A DNA stretch of 64,000 nt. Origin: an uncultured Clostridia bacterium (GTDB lineage Bacteria; Bacillota; Limnochordia; Darwinibacteriales; DTU012). Position 1 is the stretch's first letter, and each line of letters begins with the position of its first letter. The stretch is from contig FIZJ01000011.1 of NCBI GenBank assembly GCA_900019385.1, positions 130,006-194,005 on the forward strand, in the 5' to 3' direction. The position numbers and the translations under genes are program-made. Below the pieces are notes generated by a model. It saw only the letters and a program-made list of their open reading frames with translations. It ran no database searches and was not told where the DNA came from. This document shows positions 50,143-59,546 of this stretch, piece by piece.

Positions 50143-50171
50143 ATTATATCACTATCTGTCCAGGATTTCAA
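50143..50171 (-). promoter_or_regulatory. Promoter of rpsT
   Basis: On the minus strand TTGAAA (50166-50171), 17-base spacer, perfect TATAAT (50143-50148). Confidence 0.85.
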
Positions 50172-50237
50172 TACATGATTCGCAGGTTTAGCGGATATTC
50201 TATTCACACAAAGAGTTTGCGAAAGGAGACGCGTCAC

Positions 50238-51347
50238 ATGTACGAGGTGCCTGATGGATACCAGCAGGAGTTTCAAGATAAATATGGAGTAAGGACCGAT
50301 TTGGCGATTGAAGCCCATGAAGTGATCGTGGAACGGGAAGGACCGCCGGAGATCCCCGGTGTGATTATCGAAAACGAGCATACAGAGCACGCCAATATCT
50401 GCAGAGTTACCATAGAAAGTGAATTGGGCGCCAAAATGATGGGGAAGATGCCGGGCCACTATTCCACCATTGAAGCCCAAGCTCTGCGCCAGCACAACCG
50501 GGACATCCATCAGGAGATCGGGGGGCTGCTGGCCAACGAAATCAAGTGGTTTATCGAGCAGAGTGGGCTAGGCCCGGAGGCAGTGATTCTGGTCGTGGGC
50601 TTGGGGAACTGGAACGCCACTCCCGATGCCCTGGGGCCGAAAGTTGTGGGAGAATTGATGGTGACCAGGCACCTGATCCAGCTTTCACCGCCGGAGCTTC
50701 GGAAGGGGCTGCGGCCTATTGCGGCGATTGCGCCGGGGGTTCTGGGACTGACCGGGATCGAAACCGGCGAGATTATCCGGGGGATTGTCGGCGAAGTCAA
50801 GGCTGATGCTGTCATTTGCATCGATGCGTTGGCCAGCCGCAGTATAAACCGGCTGTGCAGCACGATTCAGATTTCAGACACGGGTATCAACCCTGGGTCC
50901 GGTGTGGGGAACAAGAGAATGGTGATCAATCAGGAAACGCTGGGCATTCCGGTGCTGGCCATCGGTGTCCCGACTGTGGTGCATGCCTCGACCATTGTTT
51001 CCGACGCTCTGGATATAATTGGCGGGGAAGACCCGGAGCGGAAGCTGCAGGCTGAGGAAATGCCGCAAAAAACCAGTTTTGCTGTGGATCCTCAGGCGAT
51101 CATGGGTTCAGCGGCGCAGCCAAATGCAGACGCCACAACGGCTCAGACAGCACCAGGCGCGATGTCCAGGGAACAAAAGCGGCAGATGATCAATCAGGTG
51201 CTTGAACCGTACATGGGCAGCTTGATTGTTACTCCAAAGGAGATTGATGAGCTGATCAACGATGTGGCCAATGTGATCGCCGGCGGCTTGAACAGTGCTT
51301 TTCACGAAGGCGTGGACTATGACGAGATCTTTAAGTACTTAAGTTGA
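50238..51347 (+). CDS. gpr: Germination protease Gpr
   Basis: A 369-residue A25 protease that degrades SASPs when spores germinate. The N-terminal YGVRTDLAIEAHE is the autoprocessing region that activates the zymogen. Core motifs include VVGLGNWNATPDALGP and DALASRSINRLCSTIQI. AAAGGAG precedes ATG 50238. Its substrate type is encoded at 40647. It is usually followed by spoIIP; here a palindromic repeat and an opposing GerMN gene lie between them. Confidence 0.96.
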   Translation: MYEVPDGYQQEFQDKYGVRTDLAIEAHEVIVEREGPPEIPGVIIENEHTEHANICRVTIESELGAKMMGKMPGHYSTIEAQALRQHNRDIHQEIGGLLANEIKWFIEQSGLGPEAVILVVGLGNWNATPDALGPKVVGELMVTRHLIQLSPPELRKGLRPIAAIAPGVLGLTGIETGEIIRGIVGEVKADAVICIDALASRSINRLCSTIQISDTGINPGSGVGNKRMVINQETLGIPVLAIGVPTVVHASTIVSDALDIIGGEDPERKLQAEEMPQKTSFAVDPQAIMGSAAQPNADATTAQTAPGAMSREQKRQMINQVLEPYMGSLIVTPKEIDELINDVANVIAGGLNSAFHEGVDYDEIFKYLS

Positions 51348-51356
51348 TGATTGGGA

Positions 51357-51383
51357 CGTGACAGGTCACCGTCCCCTGTCACG
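51357..51383. repeat. REP-like palindrome, copy 2 (gpr / GerMN junction)
   Basis: Perfect nine-base arms CGTGACAGG and CCTGTCACG around TCACCGTCC, the same loop as copy 1 at 34095. A direct repeat CCCTGTCACGCC follows immediately (51374-51395). Like copy 1 it lies between two convergent genes, nine bases after the gpr stop codon. Confidence 0.85.
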
Positions 51384-51404
51384 CCCTGTCACGCCTTCAC
51401 CATC

Positions 51405-51890
51405 TCATGGAAGATGGTACTCGATCAAGACGTGGCCGGCAATTGACTCAACCCGTTCGCCTTCAATCAGGATCTCAATCTTTTCGATTTCAGGAAACTG
51501 AATCAAAGTCGAGACAATCGCGTCCACCAGGTGTCCTTCCAGCTGACTGCCTCCGACAAAGTTTGTCTGCAGCTCTTTCGAGAAGTTGGCGCTGGCCAAC
51601 CCGTCTGAAATCTTTAACCCCAAAAGTTTCGTCCCAACTGATACCGAAGGCCATAGATCCTGGTCTTTTTCCTCAGGTGTAGGACCCTCCAGCAATAATT
51701 CTAGGGCCTTTTCTGGAGTAGCCGGGCGAGGGCAGGAACGGACCACCGGCACCAACAAAAAATTGGTGGGTGTAGAACGGACAAAATAGACAACCAAATG
51801 ATCCTTTTGTTCGATAATCCGGAGCTGGTAGAACAAATACCCGGAAAAGGCCAAGCTCACAATCAACAACAGCGCAAGAACCTGCTTCAT
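51405..51890 (-). CDS. GerMN-domain membrane protein
   Basis: A 161-residue protein with an N-terminal hydrophobic anchor (about 3-22, no lipobox Cys) and one GerMN domain (about 37-160), marked by FLVPVVR, ALELLLEGPTPEE and ASANFSKELQTNF. GerMN domains occur in GerM and other spore or envelope proteins, where they help assemble ring-like structures. The start at 51890 follows GAAGGGGG on the minus strand; longer frames upstream lack a signal-like start. It is inserted between gpr and spoIIP and is bordered by GTGACA-type palindromes on both sides. Confidence 0.82.
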   Translation of the reverse strand: MKQVLALLLIVSLAFSGYLFYQLRIIEQKDHLVVYFVRSTPTNFLLVPVVRSCPRPATPEKALELLLEGPTPEEKDQDLWPSVSVGTKLLGLKISDGLASANFSKELQTNFVGGSQLEGHLVDAIVSTLIQFPEIEKIEILIEGERVESIAGHVLIEYHLP

Positions 51891-51912
51891 AAAAGCCCCC
51901 TTCTTTCTGATG

Positions 51913-51928
51913 GTGACAAGGGTGTCAC
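51913..51928. repeat. Short GTGACA/TGTCAC palindrome upstream of the GerMN gene
   Basis: GTGACA (51913-51918) and TGTCAC (51923-51928) are separated by AGGG. It shares the GTGACA...TGTCAC core of the two larger repeats but not their loop. Confidence 0.45.
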
Positions 51929-52026
51929 ACCTCACTCCCCCATCCGTCGACCCCCATCTATAGCTTAACATATTTTGGTTGTTGGACAAATATAATGTGC
52001 TGTAGCCTACCAAAGAGGGTGGTAAA

Positions 52027-53079
52027 ATGCCGAGGCACCGCAGCCGCCGGCCGGCGGCTCCCATCCTGCCGTGGCTGTTTGTTGTGGCTCTGTGTGTGTT
52101 GATCGGGTATTTCAGCTATCATCTTCTTTTTGTTTATATCAGCCTCGATCACCGACTGGCCCGGACCGTGATCAGCCTGGGAATACCGATCGCCGGCGAA
52201 CGGGAGCAGTACAGCCCAGGATGGGAATACACACTCCGCTCATTTATATATCTGATCACCGATTTTGACTTAGGCAACCCCGATACACTGCTGAGAAACA
52301 CCATACCTTTCTTGGACTTGTTTGAGAGCAGGCAAACCTGGCAGGAGCGGCCTTTCGTCTTTATTCCTGAACTGACCTTCGATCCTGATCCAACCAAACC
52401 GCTGGAAACCAGAGTTCAACCACCCAGCCGAGCCACAGCCGCGGATCTAGCACCGCAAGTCCTGATTTACCACAGCCATTCTTCCGAGATGTACCTGGGC
52501 CCGGCAGCAAAGTCAGAGAATTACCAGAACGCCCACTATGTCTTCAGTTCTACCAGCGACAGGACAATCACAGGAATCATGGAAGTAGGCAACCACCTGG
52601 CGGAAGCGCTGCGCAGCCAAGGTATTGGTGTGATCCACTCCACCGCGATCCATGATTGGCCGACACTGAGCGGTGCCTACGTCAATTCCGAGCGGACTGT
52701 CAAAACCATCCTGGCCCAGAACCCCGGCATCCGCTTCGTCTTCGATGTCCATCGTGACGCCAACGTGCCTGATCGGACAGTGGTCATCGACGGCAGGCAG
52801 GTAGCCAGAGTGCTCTTGGTCGTGGCCACCGCCCAAAGTATTCCCCAGTCACATCCGCACTGGGAGAAAAACTATGAGTTCGCCCTGGATTTTTACCGTA
52901 CTGCCGAACGCATGTACCCGGGCTTGATGCGCCCGATGCAGATTCGCCGCGATGCCCGCTACAACCAGCATCTGCACCAAAACAGCATTCTAATAGAGAT
53001 CGGATCGGTGGAAAACACTATTGAAGAAGCACTGCTGGCGGCGGAATTGGTTGCCACTGTCATAGCAGAAATGCTATAA
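52027..53079 (+). CDS. spoIIP: SpoIIP amidase/endopeptidase
   Basis: A 350-residue membrane-anchored peptidoglycan hydrolase that removes and cross-cuts stem peptides during engulfment, working with SpoIID. A basic N-terminus and transmembrane helix (about 14-36) precede the catalytic domain. Zinc-site motifs are YHSHSSEMY, FDVHRDA and the late ILIEIGSVENT, giving the His and Glu ligands of the amidase fold. AAAGAGGGTGGT precedes the ATG. The classic gpr-spoIIP pairing is kept despite the inserted GerMN gene. Confidence 0.94.
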   Translation: MPRHRSRRPAAPILPWLFVVALCVLIGYFSYHLLFVYISLDHRLARTVISLGIPIAGEREQYSPGWEYTLRSFIYLITDFDLGNPDTLLRNTIPFLDLFESRQTWQERPFVFIPELTFDPDPTKPLETRVQPPSRATAADLAPQVLIYHSHSSEMYLGPAAKSENYQNAHYVFSSTSDRTITGIMEVGNHLAEALRSQGIGVIHSTAIHDWPTLSGAYVNSERTVKTILAQNPGIRFVFDVHRDANVPDRTVVIDGRQVARVLLVVATAQSIPQSHPHWEKNYEFALDFYRTAERMYPGLMRPMQIRRDARYNQHLHQNSILIEIGSVENTIEEALLAAELVATVIAEML

Positions 53080-53112
53080 TGAAATCTAGATTCGAGGCAA
53101 GGAGCAGGAAAT

Positions 53113-54729
53113 ATGCACGAAGAATCCAGTTCGGCACAACGGGTGGCCCGGGCTGCCGGGATTGTGATGTTTGCCATCTTCCTCAGCCGGGTGCTGGGGT
53201 TTGTCAGAGAACGGGCGATTGCGGCAGTCTTCGGCAGGACCGGGGCGACAGATGTCTTTTTTGCCGCGTTCGCCATTCCGGACTTGATGTATCAGCTGCT
53301 TGTGGGCGGCGTGATCAGCTCCGCTTTCATCCCGGTGTTTACTCAGTATCTGGCCCGCGATGACGAAAAGCAGGCCTGGTATGTGGCAAGCTCCTTTATC
53401 AATCTGGTTGGAATACTGCTGGTCAGCTTTACTCTGCTGGGGATCGTCTTCGCGCCTATTATCGCTCCTCTGGTGGGAATCGGTTTTGCCGGGGAACAGC
53501 GAGATCTGCTGATCAGCCTGATGCGGATCACTTTCCCGGCAGTGTTCTTCACCGCATTGTCCGGGATTTCCATGGGAATTTTGAACTCTTATCAGCGGTT
53601 CACGCTCCCGGCGGTGGGGCCGCTGGTTTACAACACAGCCCAGATTCTCAGCGCTTACCTGATCGGCCCTCTGCTGGGGATTGTGGGGATGGCCTACGGA
53701 ACGGTGGTCGGCGCCTTCGGCAGCGTTTTTGTCCAAGTACCGCTGGTGGCCCGCTTGGGGCGGCGCTACTACCGCGGCCTGATCGATCTGAAACACCCGG
53801 GGATTCGAAGAATCATCAAATTGATGATCCCGGCGATCATCGGCCTGTCCATTGCCCAGATCAACATGATCATCGGCCAAAACCTTGCATCTCTGCTCCA
53901 GACAGGTTCCATCGCCGCGTTGAGGCTCGCCAACCGGCTGATCAACTTTCCATTGGGCATCTTCGCCATGGGGCTGTCAACAGCGATCTTCCCAACCTTG
54001 GCCACTCATGCCGCCCGGAAAGAAATGGCCGAACTGAAGCAGACTTTTACCTTTGGGCTGCGGGTCGTCTTTTACATCACCCTGCCCTCGGCCGTGGGGA
54101 TGGCGGTGCTGAGAGTGCCCATCGTCAGGCTTTTGTTCGAGACCGGTGAGTTCACCAGCCGCGACACCGAAGTTACAGCATATGCCTTGCTGTTTTATGC
54201 CGCCGGGCTGTTCGCCCAGTCCGGGCTGCAGATCATTACCCGGGTGTATTACTCGCTGCAGGATACCATCACTCCGGTCAAGGTGGGGTTTGCGGCTGTT
54301 TTCGTCAATTTTGCGATCAGCTTGGCTTTGCTTAAGTGGACAAGTCTTGACATTGGCGGCCTGGCGCTGGCATTTTCCCTAACCAGCCTGATTCAGATGC
54401 TGATCCTGCTATGGGCGCTGCGGCGCAAGATCGGCGCTGTCGGCGGCCGCCGCATTCTGAGCACGGTGGCGCGATCCGCCGCGGCGTGCGCTGTCATGGC
54501 ACCCTGCACGCATTACACAGCTGTATTGGCGGCCAGGTACGTGAATCTCGCTTCCGGAACCGGGCGCCTGATTCAGACATTCAGCGCCATTTCTGTCGGG
54601 ATTGTGGTGTACCTGGTTTTGAGCCTGCTTTTGAGAATGGAAGAGCCGATATTTGTAGCCCGAGTGATCAAGCAGCGACTGAGGACCAAAAGCAGGGGCA
54701 GGTCCGGCACCGACCGGCAAAGCGGCTGA
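53113..54729 (+). CDS. murJ: Lipid II flippase MurJ
   Basis: A 538-residue polytopic protein of the MOP superfamily with about 14 transmembrane helices. The N-terminal SRVLGFVRERAIAAVFG region and FAAFAIPDLMYQLL are typical of MurJ/MviN, which moves lipid II across the membrane for wall synthesis. AAGGAGCAGGAA precedes ATG 53113. It sits between spoIIP and lepA, where the two are often direct neighbours, so it could supply a sporulation-specific copy; that is inference. Confidence 0.93.
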   Translation: MHEESSSAQRVARAAGIVMFAIFLSRVLGFVRERAIAAVFGRTGATDVFFAAFAIPDLMYQLLVGGVISSAFIPVFTQYLARDDEKQAWYVASSFINLVGILLVSFTLLGIVFAPIIAPLVGIGFAGEQRDLLISLMRITFPAVFFTALSGISMGILNSYQRFTLPAVGPLVYNTAQILSAYLIGPLLGIVGMAYGTVVGAFGSVFVQVPLVARLGRRYYRGLIDLKHPGIRRIIKLMIPAIIGLSIAQINMIIGQNLASLLQTGSIAALRLANRLINFPLGIFAMGLSTAIFPTLATHAARKEMAELKQTFTFGLRVVFYITLPSAVGMAVLRVPIVRLLFETGEFTSRDTEVTAYALLFYAAGLFAQSGLQIITRVYYSLQDTITPVKVGFAAVFVNFAISLALLKWTSLDIGGLALAFSLTSLIQMLILLWALRRKIGAVGGRRILSTVARSAAACAVMAPCTHYTAVLAARYVNLASGTGRLIQTFSAISVGIVVYLVLSLLLRMEEPIFVARVIKQRLRTKSRGRSGTDRQSG

Positions 54730-54772
54730 AGAGAACCGATAGAGGATAACGCTTGCGATAGAAGGACATGGT

Positions 54773-56575
54773 GTGGTTATGGATCAAAAACTGGTTAGAA
54801 ACTTTTGCATCATCGCCCATATCGACCATGGCAAGTCGACACTGGCTGATCGGCTGCTTGAAGCGACCGGTACGGTCACGAAGCGGGAGCTTGCCGAGCA
54901 GATCCTGGATTCCATGGATCTGGAACGGGAACGGGGCATCACCATCAAGCTGACTGCCGTCCGCATCAATTACCGGGCTGCAGACGGGCAGGAGTATGTC
55001 CTCAACCTGATCGACACTCCCGGCCATGTGGACTTTTCCTATGAAGTGTCCCGCAGCCTGGCTGCATGTGAAGGGGCACTGCTGGTTATTGACGCGACGC
55101 AGGGCGTTGAGGCCCAGACACTGGCCAATCTATACCTGGCCTTGGAGCATGATTTGGAGATCATCCCGGTGATTAACAAAATCGATCTTCCCAGCGCTGA
55201 TCCGGACCGGGTCAAGCGAGAAATCGAGGATATCATCGGGCTCGACAGCAGCGAAGCGATCCTGGCCAGCGCCAAAACGGGCGCCGGGATCGATGAGATC
55301 CTGGAGGCGATCGTCAACCGGATTCCACCGCCGCAGGGAGATCTCGATGCGCATCTCCAAGCCTTGATCTTCGACTCCCATTACGACTCCTACCGGGGAG
55401 CGGTGGCCTATATCCGGGTTTTCAGCGGCACACTGAAAACCGGCGATCAGATTCAGATGATGAGCAGCGGCCGCACTTTCGAGGTTTCAGAACTGGCGGT
55501 GCTGTGCCCGATGATGACTCCTGTGGACAGGCTGCTTCCCGGTGAAGTCGGCTGTGTGATGGCAAGCATGAAAAACGTCAAGGACACAAGGGTGGGAGAC
55601 ACGATCACCCACGCCCAAAGGCCCGCCCCAAAACCCCTGCCGGGGTATCAGCCTGCCAAGCCGATGGTTTACTGCGGCCTTTATCCAGTGGATAACGAAC
55701 AGTATGTGGAACTGAGGGAGGCACTGGAGAAACTGCAGCTCAACGATGCGGCCCTAGCTTTCGAACCCGAAACCTCAGCCGCCTTGGGTTTTGGTTTCCG
55801 CTGTGGCTTTTTGGGGCTTTTGCACATGGAGATCGTTCAGGAGCGGATTGAGCGGGAGTTCAACCTCAACATCATCGCCACAGCCCCCAGCGTGGTCTAC
55901 CGGATCAGGCTCACAGATCAAACAGAGATTTACATCGACAATCCCGCGGCCTTTCCAGCGGTGGGGAAAATCGAGACGATCGCGGAGCCGTTTGTCACCG
56001 CCACCATCATGCTGCCCGAAGAATTTGTAGGCCCTGTGATGGAGTTGTGCCAGGAGCGGCGCGGAGAATTCAAGAACATGGAATATGTCACACTGGAGCG
56101 AGTGCGGCTCGAGTACGATATCCCATTGAGCGAGATCCTGATGGACTTTTTCGACAAACTCAAGTCCCGGACCAAGGGCTACGCGTCTTTGGATTATGAG
56201 TTCAGCGGCTATAGAGAATCGGATCTGGCCAAACTGGATATTCTCCTTAACGGCAAACCGGTGGACGCCCTTTCGTGCATCGTCCACCGCGACAAGGCCT
56301 ATGAGCGGGGCCGCAGTCTAGCCCGGAAACTTAAAGAACTGATTCCCAGGCAGCAGTTTGAAGTTCCCATCCAAGCCGCCATCGGCAGCAAAGTGATCGC
56401 CAGGGAGACCGTCAAGGCGCTGCGCAAGGACGTCCTGGCCAAGTGCTACGGCGGCGACGTCAGCCGCAAGCGGAAGCTGCTCGAGAAGCAAAAAGAAGGC
56501 AAGAAGCGGATGAAAAGCTTAGGAAGCGTCGATGTCCCGCAGGAAGCTTTCATGGCCATCCTTAAAGTGGAATGA
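54773..56575 (+). CDS. lepA: Elongation factor 4 (LepA)
   Basis: A 600-residue translational GTPase that acts on stalled or initiating ribosomes. G motifs are [17 protein letters not shown] and NKIDLP. The LepA-specific C-terminal domain carries the late [18 protein letters not shown] segment. GTG 54773 lies six bases after AAGGA; ATG 54779 is a close alternative. It begins the standard run lepA-hemW-hrcA-grpE-dnaK-dnaJ. Confidence 0.97.
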   Translation: MVMDQKLVRNFCIIAHIDHGKSTLADRLLEATGTVTKRELAEQILDSMDLERERGITIKLTAVRINYRAADGQEYVLNLIDTPGHVDFSYEVSRSLAACEGALLVIDATQGVEAQTLANLYLALEHDLEIIPVINKIDLPSADPDRVKREIEDIIGLDSSEAILASAKTGAGIDEILEAIVNRIPPPQGDLDAHLQALIFDSHYDSYRGAVAYIRVFSGTLKTGDQIQMMSSGRTFEVSELAVLCPMMTPVDRLLPGEVGCVMASMKNVKDTRVGDTITHAQRPAPKPLPGYQPAKPMVYCGLYPVDNEQYVELREALEKLQLNDAALAFEPETSAALGFGFRCGFLGLLHMEIVQERIEREFNLNIIATAPSVVYRIRLTDQTEIYIDNPAAFPAVGKIETIAEPFVTATIMLPEEFVGPVMELCQERRGEFKNMEYVTLERVRLEYDIPLSEILMDFFDKLKSRTKGYASLDYEFSGYRESDLAKLDILLNGKPVDALSCIVHRDKAYERGRSLARKLKELIPRQQFEVPIQAAIGSKVIARETVKALRKDVLAKCYGGDVSRKRKLLEKQKEGKKRMKSLGSVDVPQEAFMAILKVE

Positions 56576-56593
56576 GAATGGGGAGCGGAGGCC

Positions 56594-57724
56594 ATGCTCG
56601 GTGTTTATGTCCACATTCCGTTTTGCGCTCGCAAGTGCGGTTACTGCGACTTCCATTCGGTTGTCGCCGCGCCGGCAGCGATCGAGCGATACCTTGAAGC
56701 TTTGTCAGGCGAGATTGGCTATTGGGCTCGGCAGATCGGCGGCGCCGCCTGTGCCACACTGTATGTCGGCGGCGGCACACCCACCATCCTCTCAGCCAAC
56801 CAGCTGGAGCAGCTGTTTACCAAGCTGTTGACCGCCTTCAACTTTGAACCAGGTTTTGAGTTCACGGTGGAAGCGAATCCTGGCACACTCTCCTCGGACA
56901 AAGCAAAAGTGCTTGCCGAAGCTGGGGTGAACAGAATCAGCCTCGGAGCCCAAGCATTTGACAACCGGCTGCTCAAGGCCATAGGCAGAATCCATACCGT
57001 CGATGACGTTTACGCAAGCGTGGAACTGATCAGGAAGGCCGGCATCGACAACATTAATCTAGACTTGATTGAAGGCCTGCCCGGCCAGACGCTCCGCAGG
57101 TGGCAGGAAACTCTAGCCAAGGCTGTTGAGCTTGAGCCGGCACACATTTCCTGCTATTCCTTGATTCTGGAAGAAAACACCCCGTTTTACCTGGCTTATC
57201 AGGAGGGGAAGCTGCGGCTGCCGCCGGAGGGCACGGCCGCCGCCATGTTCGCCCACACTCAGGAGTATCTACCTCAGCATGGCTACTGCCACTATGAAAT
57301 CTCCAACTATGCGAAACCTGGACGAGAAGCACAGCATAACCTGATCTACTGGCGGGCCGATCCCTATCTGGGCCTCGGCAGCGGCGCCCACGGCTTTTAC
57401 AATCAGATCCGCTACAGCAGTACCGATGATCTGGAGCAGTACATTCAGACCTGGCTCCGCCAACACCCGGCCTTCGCGTCTTGGGAGCCGGTGAGCCGGG
57501 AACAAGCCATGGACGAAATGATGTTTCTCGGGCTGCGCATGGTTCGCGGCGTGGATCTGCACCGGTTTTACCAGCGTTTTCAATGCTCGGCTCACGATGT
57601 GTATGGGGCAGAGATCAGGCAGTTGACAGAACGGGGCTTGATCGAAGAGAACGATGGCCACTTACGGCTGACCAAGTGCGGCAGAGCCCTAGGGAACATG
57701 GTTTTTTCGGCTTTTGTCCGCTAG
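56594..57724 (+). CDS. hemW: Heme chaperone HemW (radical SAM)
   Basis: A 376-residue HemN-like protein. The cluster motif CARKCGYC is at the N-terminus (HIPFCARKCGYCDF), and GGGTPT and the HemW-type HNLIYW segment are present. HemW lacks coproporphyrinogen dehydrogenase activity in studied cases and hands heme to respiratory enzymes. The gene order lepA-hemW-hrcA supports HemW rather than HemN. GGAG precedes the ATG 18 bases after lepA. Confidence 0.93.
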   Translation: MLGVYVHIPFCARKCGYCDFHSVVAAPAAIERYLEALSGEIGYWARQIGGAACATLYVGGGTPTILSANQLEQLFTKLLTAFNFEPGFEFTVEANPGTLSSDKAKVLAEAGVNRISLGAQAFDNRLLKAIGRIHTVDDVYASVELIRKAGIDNINLDLIEGLPGQTLRRWQETLAKAVELEPAHISCYSLILEENTPFYLAYQEGKLRLPPEGTAAAMFAHTQEYLPQHGYCHYEISNYAKPGREAQHNLIYWRADPYLGLGSGAHGFYNQIRYSSTDDLEQYIQTWLRQHPAFASWEPVSREQAMDEMMFLGLRMVRGVDLHRFYQRFQCSAHDVYGAEIRQLTERGLIEENDGHLRLTKCGRALGNMVFSAFVR

Positions 57725-57743
57725 ATGCGCCCCCTTTGCCATC

Positions 57744-57772
57744 TTGACAAACAAGTACCGTAGTGATAGTTT
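57744..57772 (+). promoter_or_regulatory. Promoter of the hrcA-dnaK operon
   Basis: TTGACA at 57744-57749, 17-base spacer, TAGTTT at 57767-57772. Transcription would start near 57779, just ahead of the CIRCE operator, so bound HrcA would block it. Confidence 0.75.
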
Positions 57773-57786
57773 ATGAATGATAGATG

Positions 57787-57813
57787 TTAGCACTCTAACT
57801 CGGCGAGTGCTAA
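57787..57813 (+). promoter_or_regulatory. CIRCE operator
   Basis: A perfect CIRCE: TTAGCACTC (57787-57795), nine-base spacer, GAGTGCTAA (57805-57813). It is the binding site of the HrcA repressor encoded directly downstream. Confidence 0.97.
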
Positions 57814-57836
57814 GGAGGTGAAGGGAGGCGAGTTGG

Positions 57837-58859
57837 ATGCTGAGTGAAAGAAAGATCATGGTGCTGCATGCAATTGTCGATGATTATATTCGTTCTGCTG
57901 AGCCGGTTGGTTCCCGGACGATCGCTCGCCGCTACAATCTCGGTGTTTCTCCCGCTACTATCCGCAACGAAATGGCAGATCTGGAAGAAATTGGATATAT
58001 CATCCAGCCGCATATTTCAGCAGGCCGGATTCCTTCTGATAAAGGATACCGTTTTTACGTGGATGTGCTGATGGAGCCGTGGGTGATCCCGGAACAGCAG
58101 CGCAGCGACATCCAACGGCGCATGGAAACCCACAAGCACGAAATCGAGCTTCTGGTGCAGGAAGTGTCGAAGCTGCTCTCGGTGCTGACCAACTACGTCG
58201 CGGTGGTGCTGGCGCCGCAGATCGATCTCTGCATGCTGGAACGGGTGCAGCTGATGGCCTTGGACGATTACCGCGTCCTGGTTATCCTCGTGCTTCATCC
58301 AGGCTTGGTGCAGAACCGCATCATCCGCATGCCGGTGAAGTACGATCCCGAGGCTCTACCCAAGATTTCCCGGCAGCTGACCAAAAGGCTTCAGGGAGTC
58401 ACCTACCGTGACCTGCGAGCCACTCTGATCAAAGAAATACAAGGAGACTACGGGGAATTGGGAAGCGCCTTGCTTGAGGTGATCGCGAGCGAATTGGCCG
58501 ACACAAAGCAGGAAAAGGTCTTTTTAAGCGGCGCAATCAGCATTTTCGAGCAGCCTGAATTCAGGGATCTGGAGCGAGCCAAAGGCCTGTTGAGCTTGTT
58601 GGAGCAGAAAGAGACCGTGTCCAATCTGATCAACACTCTCAGCAGGTATTCAGGCGTTCAGGTCACCATCGGCCGCGAGAACCCCATCGAGGAAATCCAT
58701 GAGTGCAGCGTGGTCACTTCCACCTACTCCATAGGCGGTGAAGTGATCGGGGCGATTGGGGTGATCGGCCCTACCAGGATGGAGTACGCCAACACATACT
58801 CGGTTGTGGAAATGTTGGCCGATTCCATCAGCGAGATCCTATCAGAGCTGATTAAATAG
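57837..58859 (+). CDS. hrcA: Heat-inducible transcription repressor HrcA
   Basis: A 340-residue repressor that binds CIRCE and depends on GroEL for activity in studied species. The N-terminal winged helix includes SERKIMVLHAIVDDYI and the recognition region SPATIRNEMADLE; a GAF-like and dimerisation region follows. AAGGGAGG at 57821-57828 precedes the ATG. It represses its own operon through the CIRCE 24 bases upstream. Confidence 0.96.
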   Translation: MLSERKIMVLHAIVDDYIRSAEPVGSRTIARRYNLGVSPATIRNEMADLEEIGYIIQPHISAGRIPSDKGYRFYVDVLMEPWVIPEQQRSDIQRRMETHKHEIELLVQEVSKLLSVLTNYVAVVLAPQIDLCMLERVQLMALDDYRVLVILVLHPGLVQNRIIRMPVKYDPEALPKISRQLTKRLQGVTYRDLRATLIKEIQGDYGELGSALLEVIASELADTKQEKVFLSGAISIFEQPEFRDLERAKGLLSLLEQKETVSNLINTLSRYSGVQVTIGRENPIEEIHECSVVTSTYSIGGEVIGAIGVIGPTRMEYANTYSVVEMLADSISEILSELIK

Positions 58860-58881
58860 GTGCCACCGAGGAGGTAGAGAC

Positions 58882-59544
58882 TTGAAAGATCGACAGCATG
58901 AACAAGAACAGGATCATCAACAGGATCATCAACAAAATCATCAGCAGGAAACGCCCGGCACTGCCGACATTGAAGGAGGGTCGCCGGCTGAGGGGCCGGC
59001 CTGTGAACCTGCTGTGGACGAAACAGAGCCCACCGCGGCGGAAAGCGGCGACGGCTCCGGGCCGCTGCAGGCCGAGCCAGAGCTTGAGCAGCTGAAACAG
59101 CAGTGGGAACAGGAACGGGCCGAGCTTGTCAGCAGGCTTCTGCGCTTGAAGGCCGACTTTGACAACTATAAAAGGCGGAATGAAGCCCAGATCGAAATGA
59201 TCAGGGCTACAGCCAACCAAAATTTGCTCACAGGGCTATTGCCGGTGATTGACAACTTTGAACGGGCCATTGCCGCCGGGGAGGAAGATTCGCCGTACCT
59301 GGCCGGTGTGAGAATGATTTTCAACCAGCTGATGGAATGCCTGCAGAAAGAAGGGCTGGCCCCGGTCGACGCCGTGGGAAAACCTTTCGATCCCACTGTC
59401 CATGAGGCTGTGAGCATGGAAGGTGGCCCGGGTGAGGACCTGATAGTCATCGAAGAACTGCAAAAAGGCTACTATTATAAAGACAAACTACTGCGGGCAA
59501 GCATGGTCAAAGTTGCCCCCAAACAGCAACATGAGGAGGAATAG
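58882..59544 (+). CDS. grpE: Nucleotide exchange factor GrpE
   Basis: A 220-residue DnaK cofactor that releases ADP. The N-terminal 70 residues are disordered and very polar, with a (QDHQ)n repeat followed by acidic sequence. A long coiled coil (about 70-125, including [12 protein letters not shown]) and a C-terminal beta domain with FDPTVHEAV follow. TTG 58882 follows GAGGAGGT at six bases. It is the second gene of the heat-shock operon. Confidence 0.94.
   Translation: MKDRQHEQEQDHQQDHQQNHQQETPGTADIEGGSPAEGPACEPAVDETEPTAAESGDGSGPLQAEPELEQLKQQWEQERAELVSRLLRLKADFDNYKRRNEAQIEMIRATANQNLLTGLLPVIDNFERAIAAGEEDSPYLAGVRMIFNQLMECLQKEGLAPVDAVGKPFDPTVHEAVSMEGGPGEDLIVIEELQKGYYYKDKLLRASMVKVAPKQQHEEE
58909..58944 (+). 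repeat. 12-base tandem repeat in grpE
   Basis: Two exact copies of CAGGATCATCAA (58909-58932) and a third imperfect copy. In frame it encodes the QDHQ repeat of the GrpE N-terminus and could vary in copy number by slippage. Confidence 0.8.
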
Positions 59545-59546
59545 GT

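Noticed and set aside
51991-51996. TATAAT upstream of spoIIP as a promoter
   Set aside because: The nearest -35 (TTAACA at 51965) is 20 bases away, and spoIIP is normally read by a sporulation sigma factor, so the match was judged too weak.
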